DNA of 64,000 nucleotides from assembly GCA_963842955.1 (NCBI GenBank), contig CAWJIJ010000005.1, positions 1 to 64,000 on the forward strand, in the 5' to 3' direction. This stretch comes from JARFQW01 sp963842955. Lineage in GTDB: Bacteria > Pseudomonadota > Gammaproteobacteria > Steroidobacterales > XN24. The translations under genes were made by a program, and so were the position numbers. The number at the start of each line of letters is the position of its first letter. Position 1 is the first letter of the stretch. Shown here piece after piece: positions 50,693-59,917 of this stretch. The notes below the pieces were generated by a model, which saw only the letters and a list, made by a program, of their open reading frames with translations, was not told where the DNA came from and did no database searches.

Positions 50693-51430
50693 CTAACCGG
50701 CAAGCTCGCCAAGATCGGCGACCACCAGGTCTGCGCCCGCGGCGCTCAGTGCGCGTTCGTTGTCGGCCCTCGCGACGCCGATGACGAGACCGAAGCTGCC
50801 GTTGCGGCCTGCCTCGACGCCGGATATGGCGTCCTCGACCACGATGGCTTGCTCGCGGGTCACACCCAGCTGCCGGGCCGCGTCCAGAAAGGTATCCGGC
50901 GCCGGTTTTCCCGGGAGGCCGGCTTTCGCTGCGACCGTGCCGTCGACAACGGTTTCGAAACGCTCCGCGATCCCGGCGGCAGCCAGCACCGTCGGTGCGT
51001 TCTTGCTGGAGGAAACGACGGCCATGTGTACGCCGCCGGCTTCGAGCTCGTCGAGCAGCCGGATCGAGCCGGGATAGGGTTCGACCCCGTCCCGGTTGAG
51101 CGTCTCGTTCACCAGCACGTTCTTGCGGTTTCCGAGGGCGCAGACGGTATCCGAGCCCGGCGGGTCCCCGGAGTCCCCGTCCGGCAGCTCGATATTGCGG
51201 GAGGCGAGGAAGCTGCGGACACCGTCATAGCGCGGCTTTCCGTCGACGTAGCGATGATAATCGCCGGCAATGTCGAATTCGACGAACGGCTCGCCCGTTT
51301 GCTCGGAGCGCTCGCGCAGATACTCGTCGAACATCCGTTTCCAGCAGTCGGAGTGGATGCTGGCGGTATCCGTCAGCACCCCGTCCAGATCGAACAGCAC
51401 GGCATTGTAGCCGGCGAGTCGTTGGTCCAT
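50693..51430 (-). CDS. pgmB: Beta-phosphoglucomutase-family HAD phosphatase/mutase
   Basis: A 245-aa HAD protein with motif I FDLDGVLTDTASIHSDCWKR (nucleophile Asp, then Asp acid/base), a cap domain with YVDGKPRYDGVRSFLASR, motif II MAVVSSSKN, the Lys of motif III in GKPAPDTFLDAARQLG, and motif IV VVEDAISGVEAG. The YVDGKPRYDG segment is typical of the beta-phosphoglucomutase-like subgroup linked to GH65 enzymes. It interconverts beta-glucose-1-phosphate and glucose-6-phosphate. The ATG at 51430 has GAGGAGG 7 nt upstream; longer in-frame starts are rejected. It forms a likely operon with the GH65 gene downstream and diverges from otsB. Confidence 0.9.
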   Translation of the reverse strand: MDQRLAGYNAVLFDLDGVLTDTASIHSDCWKRMFDEYLRERSEQTGEPFVEFDIAGDYHRYVDGKPRYDGVRSFLASRNIELPDGDSGDPPGSDTVCALGNRKNVLVNETLNRDGVEPYPGSIRLLDELEAGGVHMAVVSSSKNAPTVLAAAGIAERFETVVDGTVAAKAGLPGKPAPDTFLDAARQLGVTREQAIVVEDAISGVEAGRNGSFGLVIGVARADNERALSAAGADLVVADLGELAG

Positions 51431-51780
51431 CGGGCAACCTCCTCGGCCTGTCGAAACGTGCGGTGGAAAAGGCGGAATTCCCATTGTGCCCCGAACCCTT
51501 CCCCCGTTGCCACCGGCGCCGCGGCGATGCCGGGCCGCAGATGAGCCGATCGAGGAGGGCGGTAGTGAGCGGCAGGGCGTCCAAAGGCTGATCGTGTCCT
51601 CGACCGCTCGATCCACCGAGTGCCCGCCGCCGGGGCCGTTCCTGCACGATCGTCTCGGAGCCCGACGACCTGCGCCGGCGTTCCCGTTGCGGGATGCCGC
51701 AATTGGACTGGGACGCCAACATCGCGACAATCACTATGACGGGTGCGCCGACAGCGGACGGAACCGGAGGGAAACGGCAA

Positions 51781-52591
51781 TGACGAAAGTGGAGGGTGCC
51801 GGAATGGCGACCGGATCACCGGAGTCTCAGGCCGAGGGAATCCTGCGAAGCCTGGATGGCCGCAGGCTCGTGGTCCTGCTGGACTACGATGGGACGTTGT
51901 CACCGATCGCTCCGCGGCCGGAGGACGCCTTGTTGCCCGCCGCGACCCGGGAAGTCCTGCACCGCCTGGGGAGCGGTGGCTGACGGCGGTCATTAGCGGC
52001 CGTTCTCTGGCGGATGTCCGCAGCCTGGTCGGTCTCGATCACGTCCTGTATGCCGGTAATCATGGCCTGGAGATCGAGGGGCCCGCGGGCTCCGGCATAC
52101 GCCGTAATCTGGCGGAGGACTTCGTACCTGACGTCGCCGCGGCTGCGGCCGAGCTGGATGCGGCGCTGGCGGACGTGGACGGGTCACTGGTCGAGGACAA
52201 ACGCTACTCGCTGTCCGTTCACTACCGGCTGGTGGCGCCCGAGCAGGTTTCGGCGGTGGAGGCCGCGGTTGACGCTGCGGTTGCGCGTCACCCGAAACTC
52301 CGGAAACGGCTCGGCAAAAAGGTTCTCGAACTGCGCCCCGGCCTCGACTGGGACAAGGGCAAAGCCGTGCGCTGGCTGCTCGACACCCTCGACGATCAGG
52401 GCGCCGGCCTGCTGCCGGTGTACGTCGGCGACGACGTGACGGACGAAGATGCGTTCGTGGAACTCGTCGACGACGGTGTCGGCGTGCTGGTCAGCGAGGA
52501 CGCCCGCGAGACGGCAGCGACACATCGAATCCTTAACACCGAGGACGCCCGTCGGTTCCTGGCGCGCCTCGCCGATGGAGCCGTCGCATGA
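51781..52591 (+). pseudogene. otsB: Trehalose-6-phosphate phosphatase with a one-base deletion
   Basis: The first part (ATG at 51781 after GGAGGG) encodes RRLVVLLDYDGTLSPIAPRP with the HAD nucleophile, up to REVLHRLGSGG and a stop. The rest is in another frame: RWLTAVISGRSLADVRSLVG, LYAGNHGLEIEGP, KRYSLSVHYRLVAPEQV, KVLELRPGLDWDKGKAVRWL and YVGDDVTDEDAFVEL. The frames join if the G-run at 51968-51971 has five G instead of four, giving HRLGERWLTAVISG. So either a real single-base deletion or a homopolymer sequencing error separates the halves. All catalytic motifs are otherwise intact. The stop overlaps the next GH65 start by 4 bp. The enzyme would release trehalose from trehalose-6-phosphate. 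Confidence 0.85.
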
Positions 52592-54990
52592 GGAGCTGGC
52601 ATCTCACCCGGGAGGGATACGCTCCCGAAGACGAGGGTTACCGGGAGGCACTGTTTACGCTCGGCAACGGCTACTTCGCTACCCGCGGCTGTGCACCGGA
52701 GTGTGTCGCAGACGGCATTCACTATCCGGGAACCTATTTGGCCGGCGGGTACAACCGCCTGCAAACCGAGATGGCGGGTCGAACCATCGAGAACGAAGAC
52801 CTGGTCAATTTGCCCAACTGGCTGCCCTTGAAGGTGCGGGTCCAGGACCAGCCCTGGTTTCACGTCGACCAGGCGGAGCTCAGAGACTATCGCCAGCGAC
52901 TGGACACCCAGCGCGGGGTTTTCGCCCGCGATCTCCGCTTTGTCGACGGTCAGGGCCGGATCACGCGTCTGTCCGAGCGGCGGCTCGTCCATATGCGGGC
53001 GCCGCACCTCGCAGCCATCGCGCTCGATGTCACCGCGGAGAACTGGTCGGGAACACTGGAGATCGCCGCGGCACTGGACGGCCGCGTCGTCAACGGCAAC
53101 GTGGAGCGGTACAGGCAACTCGCGAGTCGGCACCTCGTGTCCGTGGCCGGTGAGTCCCACGGCGAGCGGCTGTTCCTGCGCATGCGGACCAGTCAGTCCG
53201 GCCTGGAGGTGGCGCAGGCGGCTCGCACCCGGATCTTCCGCGGCGACGAGCTTGCCGAAATCCTCTGGATCGCGGAGAGCACGCCGGATCGCGTCGCGGC
53301 CCAGACGACGGTGCAGATCGCCCACGGCGAGACGCTCCGGATCGAGAAGATCGTTGCCCTGTTCACGTCCCGTGACCGCGGCATTAGTGACCCGGGCCTG
53401 GCCGCCCGGGAATCGGTGGACAGCGTGCCCCGATTCGCGGAGCTGCTTACCGGGCACGAGCTCGCGTGGCAACAGCTCTGGCGGCGCTTTGGCACCGACT
53501 GGAAACTGGCGGACGGCCAGGACGACGGTGAGATTCAGCTCGCCGTCAAGCTGCATGTGTTCCACCTGCTGCAGTCGGTCTCGATGCACACCGAGGATCT
53601 CGATGTGGGCGTCCCGGCGCGCGGCTGGCATGGCGAGGGCTACCGCGGCCACATTTTCTGGGACGAGCTATTCATCTTTCCGCTGCTCAATCTCCGTATC
53701 CCGGAGATCACCCGCGCCCTGTTGAAGTACCGGGCGCGGCGCCTGCAGCGGGCCCGGCGCAACGCCAAGGAAGCCGGCTTCCGGGGCGCCATGTTCCCCT
53801 GGCAAAGCGGCAGCGACGGGCGGGAGGAAACCCAGCAGGTCCATCTGAACCCCGAGTCGGGTCACTGGCTGCCCGACAACAGTTGCCTGCAGCGCCACGT
53901 CAATATCGCGATCGCCTACAACATCTGGCACTACCACGAGGTCACCTGCGACGAGGAGTTCCTGGCCTATCACGGTGCCGAGATGTTTCTCGAGATCGCC
54001 CGCTTCCTTGCCAGCCTCACGACCTACAATTCGGTGACGGACCGCTACGAGATCCGTGGCGTGATGGGCCCGGACGAATACCACGAGGGCTATCCGGACC
54101 GGGACGAGCCCGGCCTCGACAACAATACCTATACCAACGTCATGACGGTCTGGATTCTCGAACGGGCCCAGGCGCTGCTCGCTCACTTGTCCAGGCATCG
54201 CCGCGCCGAACTTCGTACCATGCTCGCACTGTCCGACGAGGAACTCGCGCAATGGGACCGGATTTCCCGGCGGATGCGGGTGGTCTTCCACAACGATGGC
54301 ATTCTCAGCCAGTTCGAAGGCTACGAAGACCTGGAGGAGTTTGACTGGGACGGCTACCGCGAACGCTACGGCAACATCCAGCGACTCGACCGGATCCTGG
54401 AGGCGGAAGGCGATACGCCAAACCGCTACAAGTTGTCCAAGCAGTCCGACGTACTGATGCTTTTCTATCTGCTCTCGGCGGAAGAGCTGACAGCTCTCTT
54501 CAGGCGTCTCGGGTATGAGTTCGATCCGGAGAGCATTGTCGACAACATCGAATATTATCTGGCGCGAACCTCGCACGGCTCGACCCTGAGTCGGGTCGTG
54601 CATGCCTGGGTACTTGCGCGCAGTGATCGGCGTCGTTCGCTGGACTTGTTCCAGCAGGCGCTGATGGCGGACCTGGACGATTCCCAGAAGGGTACGACCG
54701 CGGAGGGTATCCACCTGGGCGCGATGGCGGGCAGCGTCGATATCATGCAGCGTGGCTACACGGGCATCGAGACCCGCGGCGGCACTCTGCGGTTCAACCC
54801 GGCGCTGCCAGACGGGCTCGAGGAGTTTTCGATGCGGCTGCGCTTCCGGCGGCACCTCCTGAAGCTGGACGTCGGCCACGACCGGCTGCGGCTCCGGAGC
54901 CTCAAGGCCGATGGCGGTCCGATTTCCGTCCGTGTCGGTGACCAGGCGTTCAGCCTGTCAGAAGGGGAGACCCTGGAATGCACCATCTGA
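52588..54990 (+). CDS. Glycoside hydrolase family 65 protein (trehalose/kojibiose phosphorylase or trehalase type)
   Basis: An 800-aa GH65 enzyme. The N-terminal beta-sandwich begins EALFTLGNGYFATRGCAPEC. The barrel carries WHGEGYRGHIFWDELFIFPL, GAMFPWQSGSDGREETQQVH, the general-acid motif GVMGPDEYHEGYPDRDEPGL (E497), NNTYTNVMTVW, KLSKQSDVLMLFYLLSAEEL and the end EGIHLGAMAGSVDIMQRGYT. It starts within the otsB stop (ATGA), so it works with trehalose-phosphatase. It differs markedly from the other GH65 at 48236. The order HAD mutase, OtsB, GH65 parallels the three-domain mycobacterial OtsB1 (Rv2006). Trehalose or a trehalose-related disaccharide is the likely substrate. Confidence 0.9.
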   Translation: MRSWHLTREGYAPEDEGYREALFTLGNGYFATRGCAPECVADGIHYPGTYLAGGYNRLQTEMAGRTIENEDLVNLPNWLPLKVRVQDQPWFHVDQAELRDYRQRLDTQRGVFARDLRFVDGQGRITRLSERRLVHMRAPHLAAIALDVTAENWSGTLEIAAALDGRVVNGNVERYRQLASRHLVSVAGESHGERLFLRMRTSQSGLEVAQAARTRIFRGDELAEILWIAESTPDRVAAQTTVQIAHGETLRIEKIVALFTSRDRGISDPGLAARESVDSVPRFAELLTGHELAWQQLWRRFGTDWKLADGQDDGEIQLAVKLHVFHLLQSVSMHTEDLDVGVPARGWHGEGYRGHIFWDELFIFPLLNLRIPEITRALLKYRARRLQRARRNAKEAGFRGAMFPWQSGSDGREETQQVHLNPESGHWLPDNSCLQRHVNIAIAYNIWHYHEVTCDEEFLAYHGAEMFLEIARFLASLTTYNSVTDRYEIRGVMGPDEYHEGYPDRDEPGLDNNTYTNVMTVWILERAQALLAHLSRHRRAELRTMLALSDEELAQWDRISRRMRVVFHNDGILSQFEGYEDLEEFDWDGYRERYGNIQRLDRILEAEGDTPNRYKLSKQSDVLMLFYLLSAEELTALFRRLGYEFDPESIVDNIEYYLARTSHGSTLSRVVHAWVLARSDRRRSLDLFQQALMADLDDSQKGTTAEGIHLGAMAGSVDIMQRGYTGIETRGGTLRFNPALPDGLEEFSMRLRFRRHLLKLDVGHDRLRLRSLKADGGPISVRVGDQAFSLSEGETLECTI

Positions 54991-55132
54991 CTGGCTGCTT
55001 GCCGTCCGGCCGGTCCGTGGGATAGCTCGGCCCGGGGACGGCTGCCGTGGCTACGCCGTTCCGCGGCTGATCCGCACCCCCAAGTGACCCTCGGCCTTGT
55101 TGGCGGGCGCGGCCCGCACGGGTTCGCGACTC

Positions 55133-55744
55133 CTACGCGACTCCTCCATCCCCGGCGTATTTTCTGCTCGTGTAGTGACGGTAGAGCACTTCTTCGTCGC
55201 CGATGGACAGCTCGTCCAGCCCCTGATACGGCGGTGCCCCGGTCACGGCCGCAGCCTGCAGGTCGAGGGTGACGCACGGGCCGTTCCCACGGAACGACGA
55301 GCACCATTCGGCATCCGTCAAGACGCGGCCGGCGTCGGTCCGAACAACCAGGTAGCGCAGCCGCCATATATCGATATTGACGACGATGTCATCAATGCGG
55401 CCGGCAGGTTCATCGCGGCCGGCGACCAGCCAGCCGAGCATGTTTGCGGCGTCAGCCAGCGGCGGCTGGGCGAGGCGACCGCCGCGGAGGCCACCGGGGG
55501 AAAGCAACACCTCTCCGGCAATATCGAAGTGCAGCTCCTTGCGCTTATCGGCAATCGAGCGGAAGAACCTGATGGGCACCAGGACCGGTTCGCGGTTTGT
55601 GCCCTGAGCTGCGACGACGGCGTGCCGAATCTGCCAGTCCGCCGGGTCGAAGACGAGGCCGGCCAGCTTGCCGAGGGGGCCGTCCTCGGATACGACCGTG
55701 AAGCGAAGCAGATCTTGCAGCTGACGTAGATGGTGACTGGTCAT
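55133..55744 (-). CDS. PRC-barrel domain protein
   Basis: A 203-aa protein with two PRC-barrel-like units: RFTVVSEDGPLGKLAGLVFD and ADWQIRHAVVAAQG in the first half, NMLGWLVAGRDEPAGRIDDI and RYLVVRTDAGRVL in the second. PRC barrels occur in the photosynthetic reaction-centre H subunit and RimM, and in many small stress-linked proteins that probably bind RNA or protein. No enzymatic residues are seen. Its ATG overlaps the stop of the small gene at 55741-56100 (ATGA), so the two are coupled. It converges with the GH65 gene. Confidence 0.8.
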   Translation of the reverse strand: MTSHHLRQLQDLLRFTVVSEDGPLGKLAGLVFDPADWQIRHAVVAAQGTNREPVLVPIRFFRSIADKRKELHFDIAGEVLLSPGGLRGGRLAQPPLADAANMLGWLVAGRDEPAGRIDDIVVNIDIWRLRYLVVRTDAGRVLTDAEWCSSFRGNGPCVTLDLQAAAVTGAPPYQGLDELSIGDEEVLYRHYTSRKYAGDGGVA

Positions 55745-56100
55745 GTCGATCCCCTCGGCGATGCAACGGTCCAGGATCGAAGTGCCTCCGTTTCGGGCGG
55801 TGGGCCCGGGATAGGGTCCCCGGCCGTCGGCAAGTCCTCGAGGGCTCTTCCTGCGATGGCATGGAGGCAGGAATCGACCCGGTGATAGGTGTCTCGACGT
55901 CTTATCCGGCGCCGGAGCATTCGCGTGCTGACCGTCCCTTGCGTGCCCGCTCTGCCGGATCCGTCGTCCGTATTCTTGTTCCTTTCGAAGACGACCGACA
56001 GACGATTCGAGGCAGCGACGAGCCGACCGGTTGAGCGAGCCCGGGCGATTGAAGCGACGTTCTCCATGGCATTTCCGACCTGTACCTCAAGTATAGGCAC
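55741..56100 (-). CDS. Small hypothetical protein coupled to the PRC-barrel gene
   Basis: A 119-codon frame starting at a GTG with a strong AAGGAG about 9 nt upstream on the minus strand, and ending in an ATGA overlap with the PRC-barrel gene. The sequence is basic (RMLRRRIRRRDTYHR) and has no recognised domain. The ribosome site and coupling support a real gene, perhaps a leader that sets PRC-barrel translation. The composition is also compatible with a chance frame. Between its start and the RetSat-like gene end at 56255 there is about 155 bp without a gene. Confidence 0.45.
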   Translation of the reverse strand: MPILEVQVGNAMENVASIARARSTGRLVAASNRLSVVFERNKNTDDGSGRAGTQGTVSTRMLRRRIRRRDTYHRVDSCLHAIAGRALEDLPTAGDPIPGPPPETEALRSWTVASPRGST

Positions 56101-56254
56101 TCAACCGGTCTCCTTCAGCGACAGCCGGGAGGAAACGGCTGCGGCAATCTGCGAGCCGCACGGTGGCACTGCGTTGGAAAAACGTTCATCGGATCAGTCA
56201 CTTAGGGAGTTTCAGCCGGGGTGCTGCACAGGTGGGCGAACCCCGGGCCCACCG

Positions 56255-57874
56255 CTACGAATAGATCCGCTTCATCAGCGGGCCGATCTTCCTGGCCCCG
56301 GCCATTGCGGTCACCGTCAGCAGGCCGGCCATCATCGCGCCGGTTACACCACAGGTCAGAATGTCCTGTCCGGTCAGCCACAGACCAGGTATCCGTGTTC
56401 TGGGAGTCAGCCAGTCCTGCTGCAAGCGTTCCGGTGTGTGGTCAAGTCCGTAGAGCTCGCCGTGACGGTAGGCGGAGAACCACTCGGTGGACAGGGGCGT
56501 GGACAGCTCGGAGTAGTCGATCTTTCCCCTTAGCTGCGGCAGCTTGTCATAGAGATGCTCCAGCAAGCGCTCGCTGAGGTTCCTCTTAAGGGACTCGTAG
56601 TCCTCACCCCGCTTGCCCCAGATCGTTCCCTCCCACTGCTCGAACTGCTCGTAGGGAGCCGGTGCCACGATCTCTATGGTGGCTGTGCCGGGATGGCGAT
56701 CCAGGTACTCCGGATCTTTGGCGGACGGAAAGGAGACATAGACCACCGGAAACGGTGCGTCGGGGTCCGCGCGGAAGTCTGCCAATGCCTTGTCGTAATT
56801 GTTGTGCGGGTAAATCCAGAAATTGGTTTTCGGCAATCCGAGCTCTTCTGCCGTCGCCTTCAACCCGATGTAGAGACACAAGTGGCCGACGCTCGGGCGC
56901 ACGTTCTGAAGCGAACGCTCGTACCCTTTCGAGCTGACCACATCGGCGGGCAACAAGTGACCGAAAGTGTTGTCGACGCCGGCGGAGGAAACCACGACCG
57001 GACACTCGATGACATGTTCGTCGGACATCCTGACGCCGTTGACCTTGCCGTTTTCAACAAGGATCTGTTCGACGTTCGCGTACGTGAATACCTCGCCGCC
57101 GGCTGCCTGGATCTTCGGGATGATGTAATCCGCGATCTTCCAGCTGCCCCCGATGGGGTAGAAGCCGCCATAGAGATAGTGACGCGCGATCATCGCGTGC
57201 ACCATGAACACGGACTGCCTGGGGGGCAATCCCATATCCCCCCACTGGCCGCAGATGACCGCGATCAGGTCCTCGTCGTCCGTCAGCTCACTGAGCACCT
57301 CGTGGGTGTTGCGGAAAATGAAGTCCGGCATCTTCCACTTCAGATACGGATCGGCCACCGCCTTTTGCCACGGCTTCATGACTCTCGCCATGCCGAACAT
57401 GGACAAGGCTCCGCCCACCTGGGCCAGGAGCGCCATGTAGCGATCGATCGCCTGCTCCTCGGCCGGGAACTGGGCAACCAGGTTGTCCCGGAACTCGGTC
57501 TTGCCCGCGACCGCGTTGAACACCTTGTCGCCGACGTAGAAGCGATCGTACTCGTCGTCCATCGGCGCCCATCGCAGCTGACCATCCGTCAGGTAGTCGA
57601 ACATTTTCCGGGTGCGGGTTTTCGCGCCGACATCGCCGATGTAGTGCACGCCAACGTCCCACTCGTAACCATGGCGTTCATAGGAATGGGTGTAGCCGCC
57701 CGCGGTGTAGTGCTGCTCGAGCACACAGGCTTTCCAGCCCAGGTCACTCAGCAAGGCTGCGGTAGTCAGGCCGCCGATGCCCGAACCTATGACAAGCGCG
57801 TCGTATTCTGGCGCCAGCCTGGACGGGCGGTAGCGCCTGCCGATTCTCAAGGTGCTGGGTTTCATTGGGGTCAT
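56255..57874 (-). CDS. RetSat/CrtI-like FAD-dependent oxidoreductase
   Basis: A 539-aa flavoprotein of the phytoene desaturase / all-trans-retinol 13,14-reductase superfamily. The N-terminal dinucleotide fold reads ALVIGSGIGGLTTAALLSDL followed by GWKACVLEQHYTAGGYTHSY. The middle has DVGVHYIGDVG, GGFYPIGGSWKIADYIIPKI and VVSSAGVDNTF; the C-terminus has GLWLTGQDILTCGVTGAMMA. These match RetSat-type proteins, which saturate or isomerise polyene substrates. No other carotenoid genes are present nearby, so the substrate may be a different isoprenoid or fatty acid. MTPMKPST or the internal MKPST can start it. It diverges from the TIR-TPR gene with under 100 bp between starts. Confidence 0.87.
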   Translation of the reverse strand: MTPMKPSTLRIGRRYRPSRLAPEYDALVIGSGIGGLTTAALLSDLGWKACVLEQHYTAGGYTHSYERHGYEWDVGVHYIGDVGAKTRTRKMFDYLTDGQLRWAPMDDEYDRFYVGDKVFNAVAGKTEFRDNLVAQFPAEEQAIDRYMALLAQVGGALSMFGMARVMKPWQKAVADPYLKWKMPDFIFRNTHEVLSELTDDEDLIAVICGQWGDMGLPPRQSVFMVHAMIARHYLYGGFYPIGGSWKIADYIIPKIQAAGGEVFTYANVEQILVENGKVNGVRMSDEHVIECPVVVSSAGVDNTFGHLLPADVVSSKGYERSLQNVRPSVGHLCLYIGLKATAEELGLPKTNFWIYPHNNYDKALADFRADPDAPFPVVYVSFPSAKDPEYLDRHPGTATIEIVAPAPYEQFEQWEGTIWGKRGEDYESLKRNLSERLLEHLYDKLPQLRGKIDYSELSTPLSTEWFSAYRHGELYGLDHTPERLQQDWLTPRTRIPGLWLTGQDILTCGVTGAMMAGLLTVTAMAGARKIGPLMKRIYS

Positions 57875-57969
57875 GGGCGCATGCTACCGCATTCGATTCC
57901 ATGGTCGTCCCCCCGGCTATACTCCCTTTCGATTCGCAATGTCGCTCTGCAGGATGGGATTGCCGAAGA

Positions 57970-59892
57970 GTGTCTGACGTCTTTATTTCCTATGCGCGCT
58001 CGACGGAAGCCCAGGCAGAACGGGTCTGCAACGCGCTTCGGGCACTCGGCTATAGCGTCTGGCGCGACCAGCAACTGCCTGCTCATCGTGCCTACGCCGA
58101 TGTCATCGAGGCCGAGCTACGGGCGGCGAAGGCTGTCGTCGTGATCTGGTCCGCGGACGCCGCCAGGTCTGAGTGGGTCCGCTCCGAAGCGGACTTGGCC
58201 CGTATGGATCGAAAGCTTGTGCAGGTCACTGTCGACGGATCTGCGCTACCAATGCCCTTTGATCAGATCCAGTGTGCCAGCCTGGCCGGCTGGAACGGCA
58301 ATGCCGACCTTCCCGCGTGGCAAGCCGTGGTCGGCAGCGTGGCCGCCCTCACGGGGACCCGCCTCGAGCCGAGCGCCCCGGCGATTGCAGCGCGGCCGGA
58401 TCCACCATCGGAAATCGTCCTCGCCGTCCTGCCATTCGACAACCTGTCGAGTGACCCCGAGATGCAGTTCTTCTCCGACGGGGTCAGCGAAGAGATCATT
58501 CGGCGCCTGTCCCGAGGCGCCAACCTGCGCCTGATTGGCCGCACGTCGAGTTTTCAGTTTCGCGGCGAACGCAAGGCGGAGGCGGGCCAGGCCCTCAACT
58601 GCTCCCACGTCCTGGATGGCTCCATTCGCCGAGCTGCGGGCCGGGTTCGGGTCAGCGGGCATCTTATGGACACGTCCTCCGGAACGACGCTGTGGTCTGA
58701 CCGGTACGATCGTGGCCTGGAAGACATCTTCGCGGTGCAAGACGATATTTCGGAGAACATTGCCGAGTCGCTAAACCAGGCATTTTCCGGCTTCTCCTCG
58801 CGAGCGGTCGATCCGCGACTCTACGATCTATACCTGCGCGCCAGTCCGAAATCCTATGCGCCCGACGAGTTGCGGACCGGTATCGGCCTGTTGGAGGTTG
58901 CGACCGAACGCGCGCCGCGATTCGCGGAAGCGTGGGCCCGCCTGGCGTTTCTGCGAGCCTGGCTGCGCTTCTACCAGCCCTTCCAGGATCGAGCCGCGAG
59001 CGCGACGCGGGTAGAGCGCGAAGCGGAGCGTGCCCTCACGATCGATGCGCAGAACGTTGACGCCCTGGTGGCCAGGCTCTTCGTGATTGCACCGTTCGGA
59101 CAGTTCGTGGAGGCCGATGCGGCCCTGGAACGCATACGCCAGGCTCCCGGAATGGGTGACGGGAAGAAGTACGTTGGCTGGTATTTGCGGAATTTCGGAC
59201 TCGTACGGGAAAGCCTGGTGGAGGACGAACATAACTACCTTTCGGATCCGCTGGATCCGATGTCGGCGAATGTGGTTGCACTCGCAAGAATGGCCGCTGG
59301 CCGAATCGAGGACGCGGTACCGATCTACGAAGATCTCATTGGGCGCATACCCGATATGAGCTTTCCCGTATCCAGCCTGCTGCGAGCGAAAGCCTTTCTC
59401 GGAGATTGGGCCGGCGTCGATGAACTGCTGGAACTCGCGAAGACGCGTCCCTTGCGCGAGTTCGAGGAGGGCCTGGCATTCATCAGAACCAAGCGCGAGC
59501 CGTCGCCGGAAAACATCGGCCATTGGCGTCGCGGTCTCGAGGAGCATGTCAGCAGGACCGGCTGGACAGACTGCTCTCGTCTGGTCTATGCCGCACACCT
59601 GGGCCTTGTCGAGGAGGCTTACGCAATCGTCGAGGGCGTCCGCCTGGGTCCCGCGGGAAACAATGACGGCATCATGGGTCCTGACAGTTACCGGACGTCG
59701 ATGCTGTTTCAGGCGAGCATGCCCGAGCTACGGAAGGACCCACGGTTCGCGCGATTGTGCGCACGGCTGGGGCTGGTGGAGTTCTGGATGGCGACCGGAA
59801 AATGGCCCGACTGCGCCGACGAGGTTCCCTATGACTTCAGGGCCGAATGCGAGAAGGCGCAGCAGGTGCCCAAGGAAAACTTCGGGTTCTGA
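57970..59892 (+). CDS. TIR-FlgO-like-TPR protein
   Basis: A 640-aa protein. TIR domain at residues 1-~130: SDVFISYARSTEAQAERVCN, ALGYSVWRDQQLPAHRAYAD, VVVIWSADAARSEWVRSEAD, with Glu at the position of the NADase glutamate. Then comes the FlgO/adenylate-cyclase-associated domain (LAVLPFDNLSSDPEMQFFSD, GVSEEIIRRLSRGANLRLIG, HVLDGSIRRAAGRVRVSGHL, YDRGLEDIFAVQDDISENIA) and C-terminal TPR-like helices. The GTG at 57970 starts exactly at the TIR and follows a TATACT -10-like element at 57918, so the ATG at 57865 is unlikely. It has the same plan as the broken gene at 45344 but no membrane helix. Role could be signalling or defence; not known. Confidence 0.85.
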   Translation: MSDVFISYARSTEAQAERVCNALRALGYSVWRDQQLPAHRAYADVIEAELRAAKAVVVIWSADAARSEWVRSEADLARMDRKLVQVTVDGSALPMPFDQIQCASLAGWNGNADLPAWQAVVGSVAALTGTRLEPSAPAIAARPDPPSEIVLAVLPFDNLSSDPEMQFFSDGVSEEIIRRLSRGANLRLIGRTSSFQFRGERKAEAGQALNCSHVLDGSIRRAAGRVRVSGHLMDTSSGTTLWSDRYDRGLEDIFAVQDDISENIAESLNQAFSGFSSRAVDPRLYDLYLRASPKSYAPDELRTGIGLLEVATERAPRFAEAWARLAFLRAWLRFYQPFQDRAASATRVEREAERALTIDAQNVDALVARLFVIAPFGQFVEADAALERIRQAPGMGDGKKYVGWYLRNFGLVRESLVEDEHNYLSDPLDPMSANVVALARMAAGRIEDAVPIYEDLIGRIPDMSFPVSSLLRAKAFLGDWAGVDELLELAKTRPLREFEEGLAFIRTKREPSPENIGHWRRGLEEHVSRTGWTDCSRLVYAAHLGLVEEAYAIVEGVRLGPAGNNDGIMGPDSYRTSMLFQASMPELRKDPRFARLCARLGLVEFWMATGKWPDCADEVPYDFRAECEKAQQVPKENFGF

Positions 59893-59917
59893 TCGCTGCC
59901 GCAGCTATCAGCGCCTG

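Noticed and set aside
50660..50700. CCGGCG/CGCCGG hairpin as terminator of the beta-phosphoglucomutase gene
   Set aside because: No T-run follows on the minus strand, and the downstream GH65 gene is probably co-transcribed.
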